Both the position numbers and the translations under genes were made by a program. DNA of 64,000 bases. It comes from a bacterium. GTDB lineage: Bacteria; Planctomycetota; Planctomycetia; Pirellulales; Pirellulaceae. The notes beneath the pieces were generated by a model. The model worked only from the letters and a program-made list of their open reading frames with translations, searched no databases and was not told where the DNA came from. The stretch lies in contig WGNR01000003.1 in NCBI GenBank assembly GCA_016124445.1, positions 62,001 to 126,000 of the forward strand. The letters are read 5' to 3'. Position 1 is the first letter of the stretch; each line of letters opens with the position of its first letter. Below are positions 47,448 through 56,432 of this stretch, piece after piece.

Positions 47448-48473
47448 TTAGGTTGTGGATGCCATGACGATATCGTCTGACTTCTCAGGCACCTTCTCCA
47501 GCAGTTCCAGCAGCACGTGATCGGTATCGAGCCCTTCGGCCTGGGCTTCGAAGTTCAGAATCACACGATGCCGCATCGCTGGCAGGTAAACGCGGCGGAC
47601 GTCCTCGTAGCTGACGTTGTAGCGGCCATCGAGAAGCGCTCGCACTTTGGCCGTAAGCGCCAACGTCTGGGCACCACGCGGGCTCGATCCCCAACGGAGA
47701 TACTGATTGGTAATCGGTAGAGCGAGCGGTCCTTCAGGATGCGTCGCCAAGGTAAGGCGAACAATGTAGTCCTGAACATGCTTCGCCAAAATCACCTCAC
47801 GAATGGTTTGCTGCCACTTCAGAATCTCTTGACCATCCATCACCTGTTCTGGCTCGAACTTGGTTCCCCTGGTGGTTCGTTCGATGATCGTGCCAAGATC
47901 TTCCGCCGAAGAATAGCCAACCACCAGTTTGAACAGAAAGCGGTCCAACTGGGCTTCAGGCAATGGATAGGTACCTTCCTGCTCGATCGGGTTTTGCGTA
48001 GCCAGCACGAAGAAGGGTTTCGTCAGTTCGTAACGATGGCCGCCGACCGTCACGCAGCCTTCCTGCATCGTTTCGAGCATGGCCGATTGGGTTTTGGGAG
48101 TGGCACGGTTGATTTCGTCCGCCAGGCAGATCTGGGTGAAGATCGGTCCCTTCTGGAACTCGAATACGCGGCGACCATCCGGAGTTTCCATCACCATGTT
48201 GGTTCCCAGGATGTCGGCAGGCATCAGGTCAGGCGTGTACTGGATACGGCTGAAGTCCAAGTTGAGTGTCTGCGACAGCGTGCGAATCAGCAACGTCTTT
48301 CCTAGACCTGGTACCCCTTCCAGAAGGCAATGCCCGCCAACGAACAGGCAAGTCAGCACCCCATGCACAATGTCTTCGTGCCCGACAATCACTTTTTGGA
48401 TCTGTTCTTTGACGGCCAGATAGCGGTTGCGAAATTCGTCCGCTTGCTGCTGCATCGATTCAGCGACACTCAT
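47448..48473 (-). CDS. MoxR family AAA+ ATPase
   Basis: 341 residues. The AAA+ core has Walker A GVPGLGKT at 53-60 and Walker B ICLADE with D119/E120, then the MoxR insertion and LATQNPIEQEGTYPLPEAQL. MoxR proteins act as chaperones that activate or assemble metal-containing or envelope complexes, working with DUF58 and VWA proteins. It follows the large VWA gene by 129 bases on the same strand and precedes the DUF58 gene, so the four form a likely operon. Confidence 0.95.
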   Translation of the reverse strand: MSVAESMQQQADEFRNRYLAVKEQIQKVIVGHEDIVHGVLTCLFVGGHCLLEGVPGLGKTLLIRTLSQTLNLDFSRIQYTPDLMPADILGTNMVMETPDGRRVFEFQKGPIFTQICLADEINRATPKTQSAMLETMQEGCVTVGGHRYELTKPFFVLATQNPIEQEGTYPLPEAQLDRFLFKLVVGYSSAEDLGTIIERTTRGTKFEPEQVMDGQEILKWQQTIREVILAKHVQDYIVRLTLATHPEGPLALPITNQYLRWGSSPRGAQTLALTAKVRALLDGRYNVSYEDVRRVYLPAMRHRVILNFEAQAEGLDTDHVLLELLEKVPEKSDDIVMASTT

Positions 48474-48602
48474 TCGTATTCCTTGCTGCGACGTTTCCAG
48501 GGGGTGTGATTCAGGTAGTAATTCCGTAAAGTGCAGCGCGAGGCCGCTCTATTCCATCGTAATTCAAAACCGCGCCCAGCGGTGCGATTCCGCATGTCAC
48601 GA

Positions 48603-51600
48603 TCACGTTTTGTCGTCGTCGAGTTGTCCACCAGGACGTTTGCGAGCTTGTTTCTTCGCTTTCAGCAAACGAGACGTGTACGAGTCTTCTTCCTCGGACG
48701 ATTGATCCATTTTCTTCGGTTTAGTACTCGGGCTGCTACTGGGCGTTTTCGCGGAAAGCTCTTCCTCAACGGCGGACGGCGCCGCGGGTTGATCGAGCCC
48801 GACCTCGAACCGGGTCGACGCTTTCTGTTCGTCGTAGTCGGCGGTGGCCCGCTGCTTGATCATGCGCAGGCGTTCCATGCGATCTTCTTCGTCTTCTTTC
48901 TCTGCAGCGCCAAAAATGCGGGCATGAACCCATTGGTACGAGTGCCCGATCCATTCGGTTCCGATGGTAACGCGGCGAACGAAAACATCTTCAAAGAAGA
49001 CCAGCCCGCAAAGTACCAATAGAAATGGCCAAATATGCTGGCTGCTGATCGCCTTGGGTAAATCCTGGCGGAAGGTATCAACCTTCAGCAGTTCTTCCAC
49101 ACGGCCGATGGCGAAATTACCATCGATCACTTGGCCTGCTTCGCCCCCTTTGGGTTTGAGCGCAGCCAAGGCTTCGACCAACGCTGAGTTGAGCCGTTGC
49201 TGGCGGAATTCTGCGGAGTAAGGAACATTCGCCCCGGTACGAATTGGTGCCTCGCCAGGCCCCGGCAAGATTGAGAGGAAATAGCTGCCTGACTTATCGG
49301 CGGGGAACTCACCCACATAACGGCCTGAAGAGACCTGTCGCAGTTGAAAGTCTTTCGATTCCATTTCCGGGTCGACGGCGGTGCCGGAGAGTTTCAGGAA
49401 GTTGACGTACTCGTCATCTTCGTTGGTGGCAGTAACGACGACCCGCACCATGCCATCTTTCACTTCGCTGGCGACGGTAAAGTTGCCTTGATTGTCGGTG
49501 GGCCGCATCGTGTAGCGGACCAGTTGGGTGAAGAACTTGTCGTACCCTTCCCAGGCGGTCCATTTGTTGGCCCAGCGTTTGCCTGCGTCGGTGGTCAGTA
49601 CACCAGTACGACCGACGCCGTAGGTCCAAGTCGCTAACAGCGTGGCGTTGTCGGGGTGTTCGGCCGGAACCGGGGCCACCATGCCGGTATCGACCAGGGC
49701 GTTTTCTTTGACCGTTGTCATCACGTAACCATCGAAGGATGGAAACCCTTCGATTCCTTCCAACACTTCGTGCGGGTAAGTGATTGGGATCATACCGGGA
49801 TGGTCTTTGATCAGCGGCTGGGCAATCCGGCGAGCTTCGCGCTGATAGATTCGCGGCAATGCTTTCGGATCGGTTACCGCGTAATACTTGCCGCCGGTCT
49901 GCGTTGCCAGGTTACGAAGCGGCGTGCTTCCGGCTGGGCCGTGGGTACCGATCGCGACGGTCGAGATCTTGATACCTGCGGTGATATAGGCCTTCACGGT
50001 GGCCGGATTTGGGGGCGAAGGGTCACCGTCGCTGATGACGATCATATGCTTGATCGCCACGTTGGCTCCTCTGGCTTGAATCGCGTTGAAGCCTGCCAAA
50101 GACATCTTCATGGCCGGGTCGAACTGGGGCATGTCGCCAGGTGTCATACGATTCAAGCGGGCTAGCATCTGATTGCGATTAGGTCCGACCGGAATCAATC
50201 CGCCTCCCCACATCCACTGATCGTTGCCGCTCCAGTGAATCAATCCGCAGTAGTCTTGCGGACCGAGCGCCTTGAGTGCTTCGCGGGCAACCACTTTTTG
50301 CCAGTAATTTCCCTGGGCAAGCTCCGACGCGTGCATCATCATCACCAGGGCCCCGACCGGAACAACCTTGGCATCCTTGATGTTGAAATCGACCGGCATC
50401 GCCTTTTCGAGGTCAGTGTTCGACCAACCGCCAGCACCAAACGAACGCGGCCCGCCGATCATCAGCAAACCACAGCCCATTTGCTGGGTATTGCGGACCA
50501 GCATTTCGATCTGTTGGTCGCTGAAGCTGGAAACGTCGCCCGCTCCACCACCGCTGGCACGGGGAACGTCGCCCAAGATCACGCAGTCGAATCGCTGAAG
50601 TTCGGCCAGCGACGTGAACAGCCCGTTGCTGGGCATCTTTTCGACTTCAATATTGTTCGCCTTGAGGCGTTCGATCAGGTAATCGAACTCACCGGGGTTT
50701 TCCCAGTCTTCGATCAGCAGTACGCTTCCTTCACCCCGTACGTGGGCAAACGCAGTTGCCACGTTATTCTGGACCATGGAATCGTCTAACTTGTCATCAG
50801 GAACGAATCGAGCTTCGTAGGTGTAGAAGTCGGACTGGTCGATCGTATGCTCGAAGGTCAGCACCTTCTTGCCTGGCTCGATCTCCATCGGCTGTTCGAC
50901 CAGGACGTCTTCGCGGCTACCATGTTTGCGGACGACGATCACTTTGCCGGCGACTTTGCCATCATCTTTTTCGGTCGGTTCGGTCATGTTGTTAAGCACG
51001 ACGTTGACCTGAACTGGTTGGCCCTTGCGGATATCGCTGGGGAGCGAGATCTTCTCGACCGCGATTTCGGCGCGGCTGGAAAGTTCGACCGGGACGACGT
51101 CAATACCGATGCCATTTTCGGCCAGCTGCCGGGCAACCGCTTGGGCATCGCCAAGCGTTTCGTTGCCATCGGTCACAATGACAATTCGCTTGGCGGAATC
51201 TTCCGTGAACGATGCCTGGGCCAGCTTGAGGGCCCCTTCCAGGTTCGACGCGTCGGAGCGAACCTTCATCATCGCTTCCAGCCGGCCCTGCTGAATCGGC
51301 AACGAGTCCTCGTAGGGCGGAACTTCGATCGCTGCTTCTCGGCCGAATACAACCACACCGGCACGATCGCCCCGCGATGCATTGCGGTGCTCAACGACAT
51401 CTTTAACCACGTACTGCACCATGGCGGCACGTTTGTCTCGCGGGATGCTCTCGGATTGGTCGAGCACGTAGACCACCGTGACCCGATCGCTACTGTATTG
51501 CAGTTGCATCTCAGCTAGGCAGAAGACCAGCAGCACATACACCAGCGAGCGCAAGCCCAACGCGAAGAATCGACGAATTCGACCGAGACCGGAGATGCTG

Positions 51601-51686
51601 CGGAAGCTGAAAACCCACAGCAGCGGCAGACCTACTAGTAGCAGTAGGTACAACGGCTTATTGAACGCAACGTCGACGCCGAACAT
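48603..51686 (-). CDS. Large membrane protein with VWA and amidotransferase-like domains
   Basis: 1027 residues from ATG 51686; a GTG at 51716 is an alternative start. Two N-terminal membrane helices precede a VWA domain with the metal site D76-S80 (DQSES). A middle region resembles a class I amidotransferase-like fold (VLLIEDWENPGEFDYLIERL), followed by a second VWA-like domain lacking its metal triplet (IVISDGDPSPPNP remains). A final membrane helix near 900 is followed by a charged cytosolic tail. It is first in the probable VWA-MoxR-DUF58-BatA operon. These proteins are frequent in planctomycetes but their role is not established. Confidence 0.85.
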   Translation of the reverse strand: MFGVDVAFNKPLYLLLLVGLPLLWVFSFRSISGLGRIRRFFALGLRSLVYVLLVFCLAEMQLQYSSDRVTVVYVLDQSESIPRDKRAAMVQYVVKDVVEHRNASRGDRAGVVVFGREAAIEVPPYEDSLPIQQGRLEAMMKVRSDASNLEGALKLAQASFTEDSAKRIVIVTDGNETLGDAQAVARQLAENGIGIDVVPVELSSRAEIAVEKISLPSDIRKGQPVQVNVVLNNMTEPTEKDDGKVAGKVIVVRKHGSREDVLVEQPMEIEPGKKVLTFEHTIDQSDFYTYEARFVPDDKLDDSMVQNNVATAFAHVRGEGSVLLIEDWENPGEFDYLIERLKANNIEVEKMPSNGLFTSLAELQRFDCVILGDVPRASGGGAGDVSSFSDQQIEMLVRNTQQMGCGLLMIGGPRSFGAGGWSNTDLEKAMPVDFNIKDAKVVPVGALVMMMHASELAQGNYWQKVVAREALKALGPQDYCGLIHWSGNDQWMWGGGLIPVGPNRNQMLARLNRMTPGDMPQFDPAMKMSLAGFNAIQARGANVAIKHMIVISDGDPSPPNPATVKAYITAGIKISTVAIGTHGPAGSTPLRNLATQTGGKYYAVTDPKALPRIYQREARRIAQPLIKDHPGMIPITYPHEVLEGIEGFPSFDGYVMTTVKENALVDTGMVAPVPAEHPDNATLLATWTYGVGRTGVLTTDAGKRWANKWTAWEGYDKFFTQLVRYTMRPTDNQGNFTVASEVKDGMVRVVVTATNEDDEYVNFLKLSGTAVDPEMESKDFQLRQVSSGRYVGEFPADKSGSYFLSILPGPGEAPIRTGANVPYSAEFRQQRLNSALVEALAALKPKGGEAGQVIDGNFAIGRVEELLKVDTFRQDLPKAISSQHIWPFLLVLCGLVFFEDVFVRRVTIGTEWIGHSYQWVHARIFGAAEKEDEEDRMERLRMIKQRATADYDEQKASTRFEVGLDQPAAPSAVEEELSAKTPSSSPSTKPKKMDQSSEEEDSYTSRLLKAKKQARKRPGGQLDDDKT

Positions 51687-51753
51687 GCGAAAGCGAGACT
51701 CCGGAGATTCTTTCACCCGATGAGACGGGGCAGTGAAAAAACACTTTTCAACT

Positions 51754-51785
51754 ACCGTTACGAAAAGTCCTTACATGGTAACGGT
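51754..51785. promoter_or_regulatory. 8-bp dyad upstream of the VWA-MoxR cluster
   Basis: ACCGTTAC (51754-51761) and GTAACGGT (51778-51785) are perfect inverted repeats 16 bases apart. They lie 68 bases before the ATG of the large VWA gene, in the region where the operon promoter is expected, and 80 bases after the stop of the upstream oxygenase gene. It could be an operator or a weak hairpin. Confidence 0.35.
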
Positions 51786-51864
51786 TTTGATCGCGTGTGC
51801 CCACATTTTACCCACCTAGATTCTGAAAATCGGCAGCTTTCCGTATTTCTCGATCCGGGGTCGC

Positions 51865-52440
51865 TCAATCTTCCTCGCCAGCCCGATTGCTACGGTACAT
51901 GACATCGCTGCGAAGGACATATTTCACGCCCTTCTCAATAACTTCTCCCTCGTGCAGCTGAGGATGATGAAAAAACAATGCACTTCCCTTCTCGGGAATT
52001 ACACGGAATGTCCCTGGGTTGAAAAATCGAGTGCCTCCTCCTTCGAAATCGTCGTTCAGGTAGATCAAGAAGGTGAAGTCACTTTTCTCGGTATCGCTGC
52101 GACGATAGCGTCCGTCGACATGCGGTGCGAACGATTGTCCCGGTTCGTATTTGTAGAAACGAAGCCGCTCGTTCAATCCGATTGCGGTTCGGCTTCGCCA
52201 TGGATCGATTGTCCATGGCTTGGCCCGCTGCCAAAGTTTTTCGGCTGCCACTGGATTGTCGATCATCAGCCGCAAATTATTGCGGATATCTTTCCTCATC
52301 ACGGCGCCTTGCGAGGTAGTGATGGGCGCATCGACAAACCCAGCGGATTCCGCCAAGGCGATATATTCGTCGCACTCCTCTGGTGTCAAAAACTCGTGGA
52401 TAACGTAGACATAGTCGAAATGATAGGTCTCGCGGCGCAT
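51865..52440 (-). CDS. 2-oxoglutarate/Fe(II) oxygenase, prolyl-4-hydroxylase-like
   Basis: 191 residues from ATG 52440, with GGGA upstream. The double-stranded beta-helix core has the iron ligands H107 and D109 in FAPHVDG, the distal H163 in QLHEGEV, and R177 in YVLRSDV, which binds 2-oxoglutarate. The N-terminal helix part (YVIHEFLTPEECDEYIALA) is typical of P4H-like proteins. It would hydroxylate a protein or small molecule in the cytosol; the target is unknown. The NHL gene lies upstream on the same strand, 95 bases away. Confidence 0.9.
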   Translation of the reverse strand: MRRETYHFDYVYVIHEFLTPEECDEYIALAESAGFVDAPITTSQGAVMRKDIRNNLRLMIDNPVAAEKLWQRAKPWTIDPWRSRTAIGLNERLRFYKYEPGQSFAPHVDGRYRRSDTEKSDFTFLIYLNDDFEGGGTRFFNPGTFRVIPEKGSALFFHHPQLHEGEVIEKGVKYVLRSDVMYRSNRAGEED

Positions 52441-52535
52441 AGATACGTCCCTGAAAACTCGGTGTAAGTTTTTTGCCGAGAGTAAGACCCAAAACGCCCA
52501 GCCGATGTTCGCCATCCCGCTGCGCAGCAGATCGA

Positions 52536-53504
52536 TCAGAGTCGAATCCGCTGAACCCGGTGATTCTCGGAATCGATCACATGGATCCGCCCATAGCGAT
52601 CAAGTACCAAGGCCCACGGGCTATTAAGTTGTCCAGGGGCATGGCCAGAAGAACCCCACGTGCCGAGACTGTTCCCCTCCAGATCGAACTTTTGCACCCG
52701 GTGATTGCTGTATTCGACCACGTACAGGTGACCTTTGCCGTCGAGAACCAGATCGTAGGGGTAGCCCAGTTTGCCGGGCTCGCTCCCCTGCTCGCCCCAA
52801 ATCTTGATCAGTTTCGCCTCGTCGCCGGTCGCGTCAATGACCTGGATCCGATGGTTGCAGGCATCGGCGATCCAGAGGTGGTCGTTCTTGTCGATCACCA
52901 TGTTTTGCGGGCGAATAAACTTCCCCGGCACACTGCCGTGACCGCCGAACTGGAAAAGAAAGTTGCCGTCCTTGTCGAACTTCTGAATTCGGTCGTGCTG
53001 GCCATATTCCGAGATGTAGTAGTTTCCCTGGGAATCTTGCACCGCTTCGGTAACAAATCCAAATTCTCCGGGCTGCGAACCCTCGACCCCGCCGATGGTT
53101 CGCTCGTCGAGCCGCTTGCCATCGGGCGTATAGACCAGCATTCGGTTGTAGTGTGTATCGGCGACTAGCAGATTTCCTTCGAGATCGAACGATAGCCCTG
53201 AGGGACGTCCCTTATAGAATTCCGGTATCTGCCAGGCCCGAAGAAAGTGTCCATCGAGATCAAAAACCTGGATTCGGGCGGTCATATCGACGATGAACAA
53301 CTCGTCGTCAGGACTGATTGCGGCGGCACGCGGCTTCTCGAACAACCCATCCGAGACACCACGTCGGCCCCAAACTACTTCCGGCTCGGTTGACGGTCCG
53401 GCAGCAGGCATGCAGCCCAAGACCAGTAGAATTGGCAGGAGGTTGGCCCGGAAGATAAGTCGCGGGGACCGAAAGCAATAATGAAGAGGGGAAGGAATTA
53501 TCAC
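52536..53504 (-). CDS. NHL-repeat lipoprotein
   Basis: 322 residues, starting at GTG 53504. The lipoprotein signal ends with LLVLGC, so the protein is lipid-anchored. Six-bladed NHL repeats fill the rest, each with a pattern such as GNLLVADTHYNRMLVYTPDG, GNYYISEYGQHDRIQKFDKD and DHLWIADACNHRIQVIDA. NHL propellers bind proteins, peptides or nucleic acids; no catalytic residues are evident. It sits upstream of the oxygenase gene in the same direction. Confidence 0.88.
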   Translation of the reverse strand: MIIPSPLHYCFRSPRLIFRANLLPILLVLGCMPAAGPSTEPEVVWGRRGVSDGLFEKPRAAAISPDDELFIVDMTARIQVFDLDGHFLRAWQIPEFYKGRPSGLSFDLEGNLLVADTHYNRMLVYTPDGKRLDERTIGGVEGSQPGEFGFVTEAVQDSQGNYYISEYGQHDRIQKFDKDGNFLFQFGGHGSVPGKFIRPQNMVIDKNDHLWIADACNHRIQVIDATGDEAKLIKIWGEQGSEPGKLGYPYDLVLDGKGHLYVVEYSNHRVQKFDLEGNSLGTWGSSGHAPGQLNSPWALVLDRYGRIHVIDSENHRVQRIRL

Positions 53505-53690
53505 GGCAACATAGGTTCAAGGGAGGACCGCCCTAGAAATGGCTTGTGAGGCGATCGTCCCATTTCGTATAGTAACTTCTTTCAAAATAATAACTTCTGC
53601 GATTGCCTCGCGGAAAGGGTTTTCAGCGATTCGCATCTAGTTTTCGACAGGTCGAACACACAAGCCCTGAAGTCCGACCAATTTATCAGG

Positions 53691-54920
53691 ATGCCCTTTT
53701 TTCGCATCGAGAACGGAATTGGAATTGAGACACTTGCTGAAAGCTACTCCTTGAATATCGAACATCGTCCGGGAAACGGCCGCGTGCCTGCCAAAGTCAT
53801 CGAAGTCAAAGCTGCCGACGATCGACGTGACGTCGTCCACCGTGCCGTCCAAGCATTAGCCGAAGGCGAAATCGTCGCGTTTCCAACCGAAACGGTCTAT
53901 GGATTAGCTGTCAGCGCGCTCAACCCCAAGGCAGTCGAAGCCTTGCGGCATGCCAAAGGAAGACCCGAGACGAACCCGTTCAGCTTGTGTGTACCAGGCC
54001 CAGATACGCTTTGGGACTATGTTCCCCAAGCGACGCCACTCATGGCACGACTTGCACGTCGATGCTGGCCAGGTCCTGTCACACTGGTAATGCCCTGCGG
54101 CGAAGGCTCGGTCGTCTCGCAGTTTTGTCCCGAGGTACGCCAGGCGGTTTCCCCCAGCGGATTTGTTGGCCTGCGCGTTCCGGCCCATGACCTGATTTCC
54201 GAGGTCATGCATTTCCTGCCCGGTCCGTTGGCTTTGACCAGTGCCAACCTATCAGGCTCGCCTGATGCAATTCACGGAAAAGAGGTCGTGGAAGCGCTGG
54301 GAGATCGGGTAGGATTGATTCTGGACGATGGCAAGTGCCGGTACGGGCAACCTTCCAGCGTCGTCAAAGTTGAAGGCAACCACTTCCAGATGTTGCGTCA
54401 GGGTGTTGTTTCGGAGAGTGTTTTGAAACATTTGAGTAGTTACTTCGTCTTGTTTGTTTGTACCGGGAATACCTGTCGTAGCCCGATGGCGGAAGCGGTA
54501 ATGCAGAAACATCTGGCCGACAAGGTCGGTACCACGATCGACCAACTCGATCAAAAAGGGATCCTGGTCGCTTCGGCTGGAATTGCCGCCTACCCGGGCG
54601 GACGCGCCGCGCCGGAAGCGATTCAGATTCTGGCCGAACGCGGGCTCGATCTAGCTGCGCATGCCAGCCAGCCGCTGAGTGATCGCCTGGTAGAACAGGC
54701 CGACATGGTCCTCACGATGACGGCTGGCCATCGCGATGCGATTCTCGCACGTTGGCCAGGCGCACGGGATCGCGTACAGACTCTGAGCGGCGACGGACGC
54801 GACATTGCCGATCCGATCGGCGGTTCCGAAGACGTCTATCGCCAGTGCCTGGAACAAATCGAATCCGAAATCAAATTGCGAGTTAAAGACCTCGATTTAG
54901 ATAACCTTCTACCTACCTAA
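53691..54920 (+). CDS. Fusion of Sua5/YrdC threonylcarbamoyl-AMP synthase with a YwlE-like phosphatase
   Basis: 409 residues with two domains that are separate proteins in most bacteria. Residues ~45-245 are Sua5/YrdC (TsaC): AFPTETVYGLAV, CWPGPVTLVMP and LTSANLSGSP, the enzyme that makes threonylcarbamoyl-AMP for t6A in tRNA. Residues ~252-409 are a low-molecular-weight phosphatase with the loop C257-x5-R263 in CTGNTCRSPMAE and the acid D374 in DPIGGSEDVY. The Thr at 261 is the residue that marks the arginine-phosphatase YwlE branch. rpiB follows 78 bases on, as in Firmicutes where ywlC, ywlE and rpiB are linked. Confidence 0.9.
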   Translation: MPFFRIENGIGIETLAESYSLNIEHRPGNGRVPAKVIEVKAADDRRDVVHRAVQALAEGEIVAFPTETVYGLAVSALNPKAVEALRHAKGRPETNPFSLCVPGPDTLWDYVPQATPLMARLARRCWPGPVTLVMPCGEGSVVSQFCPEVRQAVSPSGFVGLRVPAHDLISEVMHFLPGPLALTSANLSGSPDAIHGKEVVEALGDRVGLILDDGKCRYGQPSSVVKVEGNHFQMLRQGVVSESVLKHLSSYFVLFVCTGNTCRSPMAEAVMQKHLADKVGTTIDQLDQKGILVASAGIAAYPGGRAAPEAIQILAERGLDLAAHASQPLSDRLVEQADMVLTMTAGHRDAILARWPGARDRVQTLSGDGRDIADPIGGSEDVYRQCLEQIESEIKLRVKDLDLDNLLPT

Positions 54921-54998
54921 TCTGTTTGCCAATGCCACGGAAGTATCTCCTGCTTCCGCGTACGGAGGCGTCCTACTGCATAATAAAGTGTGACGGCC

Positions 54999-55454
54999 AT
55001 GCGAATCGCCATCGGCAGTGATCATCGCGGATACGAAGTTAAAGCGAAGATCATCGAGCTTCTCAAAAAACTTGGGCACGAAGTGGTCGACTGCGGTGCC
55101 CACGATTGCCATAGCATCGACTACCCCGACATTGCCAGCGCCGTGGCGGAAAAGATTGTCGCCGGCGAAGTCGATCGAGGTATTCTCATTTGCGGCTCCG
55201 GAATTGGCATGGCGATCACGGCCAACAAGTTCCCGGGGGTCCGTGCGGCAACTTGCCACGACGATCTGACGGCCGAGATGAGCCGGCGGCATAACAACGT
55301 GAACGTGCTGTGTCTCTCCGCCGATTTGCTTGGAGAACGGCTGATCGATCGTATGGTCGAGCTTTGGATTACGACCGAATTCGAGAAGGGCCGCCATCAA
55401 CGCCGCGTCGACAAGATCACCGAGGTCGAACGCCGTTTCAGCAAAGAAAATTAG
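54999..55454 (+). CDS. rpiB: Ribose-5-phosphate isomerase B
   Basis: 151 residues from ATG 54999; a GTG nine bases earlier is a less likely start. Interconverts ribose-5-phosphate and ribulose-5-phosphate in the pentose phosphate pathway. The N-terminal SDHRG (D8/H9) binds the phosphate side, DCGAHDCHSIDYPD carries the family block, and the catalytic base is C65 in CGSGIG. A typical RHNNVN block follows. Length and motifs are complete. Confidence 0.95.
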   Translation: MRIAIGSDHRGYEVKAKIIELLKKLGHEVVDCGAHDCHSIDYPDIASAVAEKIVAGEVDRGILICGSGIGMAITANKFPGVRAATCHDDLTAEMSRRHNNVNVLCLSADLLGERLIDRMVELWITTEFEKGRHQRRVDKITEVERRFSKEN

Positions 55455-55775
55455 CCTGCTAAGCTGCTTGTTTCGATAAGCCAACGTCGGCCGAGCCCCT
55501 CTTGAGGCTTGATTCTTTCCGGCAACGCATAGCCTACTTTTTAGGGAAAGTAGTCCATTTGCGCCGATTCTTTCCAAGATTTCCGGCAAGGTTTTCCGTT
55601 TGTAACGGTCGCAATCGCATCTTCTCCATTTCTATATTTTTTCTCCTCACTTGACGCAGCTAGAAATCTTGATGCGAAATCGATTGCTGATAGAGTCATT
55701 TAAGCAGTCATCGAAACCGCATGTCGACATTTTTCAACGTCGGCTTTCGCATCATTTTTGGAAAGTTTGCCAGCA
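55455..55775. other. Intergenic region after rpiB
   Basis: A 321-base gap. It contains a 7-bp hairpin (CTACTTT 55534-55540 with AAAGTAG 55547-55553) without a T-run, and a ten-base direct repeat GATTCTTTCC. A TTGATG hexamer with TAGAGT 16 bases later near 55670-55700 could be a promoter for the next gene. No coding region is convincing. Confidence 0.4.
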
Positions 55776-56345
55776 GTGGTCCGGTTCCGTCGCCCCCATC
55801 CCGAGGATGTCGAACAATTGCTCTTGAACGCGAAACTTCGCGACGAGCTAGAGCCATTCTTCGACGAATCGCTGCAGATTCTGGACAGCGGTCGGGTACC
55901 AATACGCGTAGAAAATGAGTTTCTCGCCGCGATTCTAGCCTGGGAAAGAGCCCCAGTGCTGCCAATCGCCCGGTGGTTTTCGCCGGCCATCGCTCCCCCA
56001 CAAGCCGAGCATCTCTCGGCAGATGAATTGCACGAAGTGCTGTGGGATATCATCAACAAGTTGGCATCCCGACGAATTTACCTCGACTTCACCGATCATC
56101 TAAGCGATGCGGAACTATACCGAGTCGTGATTCGCGACATTCTTCCATCGCAAGAGAAGATGGTCGATTTGACGAGCCATTGCATCTACTTCAACTGCGC
56201 CGAATGGGATTACGACCCAGATACCTGGCTTCGGTATTACGCCTCGGAAGAAGAGCGACAGGGCTATTTGGAAGAAACAGGGGAACCATTGCCTCCGGTC
56301 GAGAGTTCGCCGTTTCCGCGCAAATTGCCAGGCGATTCCCGCTGA
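55776..56345 (+). CDS. Conserved-type protein of unknown function
   Basis: 189 residues from GTG 55776, preceded by GGAAAG; a TTG at 55758 is also possible. It has no signal peptide or membrane helix. The sequence is acidic and helical with a patch of aromatic residues (CIYFNCAEWDYDPDTWLRYY). I cannot name a domain. A terminator follows it. Confidence 0.55.
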   Translation: MVRFRRPHPEDVEQLLLNAKLRDELEPFFDESLQILDSGRVPIRVENEFLAAILAWERAPVLPIARWFSPAIAPPQAEHLSADELHEVLWDIINKLASRRIYLDFTDHLSDAELYRVVIRDILPSQEKMVDLTSHCIYFNCAEWDYDPDTWLRYYASEEERQGYLEETGEPLPPVESSPFPRKLPGDSR

Positions 56346-56372
56346 GCGTGGGTCGCTAACAAGTAGATCTGA

Positions 56373-56432
56373 GGCGGATTTCATCGGATGTCGAAAAGAT
56401 GTCGGGGCACGGTGAAATCCGCCTTGTTTTTT
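56373..56432 (+). terminator. Intrinsic terminator overlapping a convergent stop codon
   Basis: An 11-bp perfect stem (56373-56383 with 56413-56423) with a 29-base loop, followed by TTGTTTTTT. The T-run overlaps the stop codon of the convergent VTT-domain gene at 56431-56433. Confidence 0.75.

Noticed and set aside
53573..53598. Direct repeat TAACTTCT twice, 18 bases apart, upstream of the fusion gene
   Set aside because: Eight bases in an AT-rich stretch is too little to call a regulator site without conservation.
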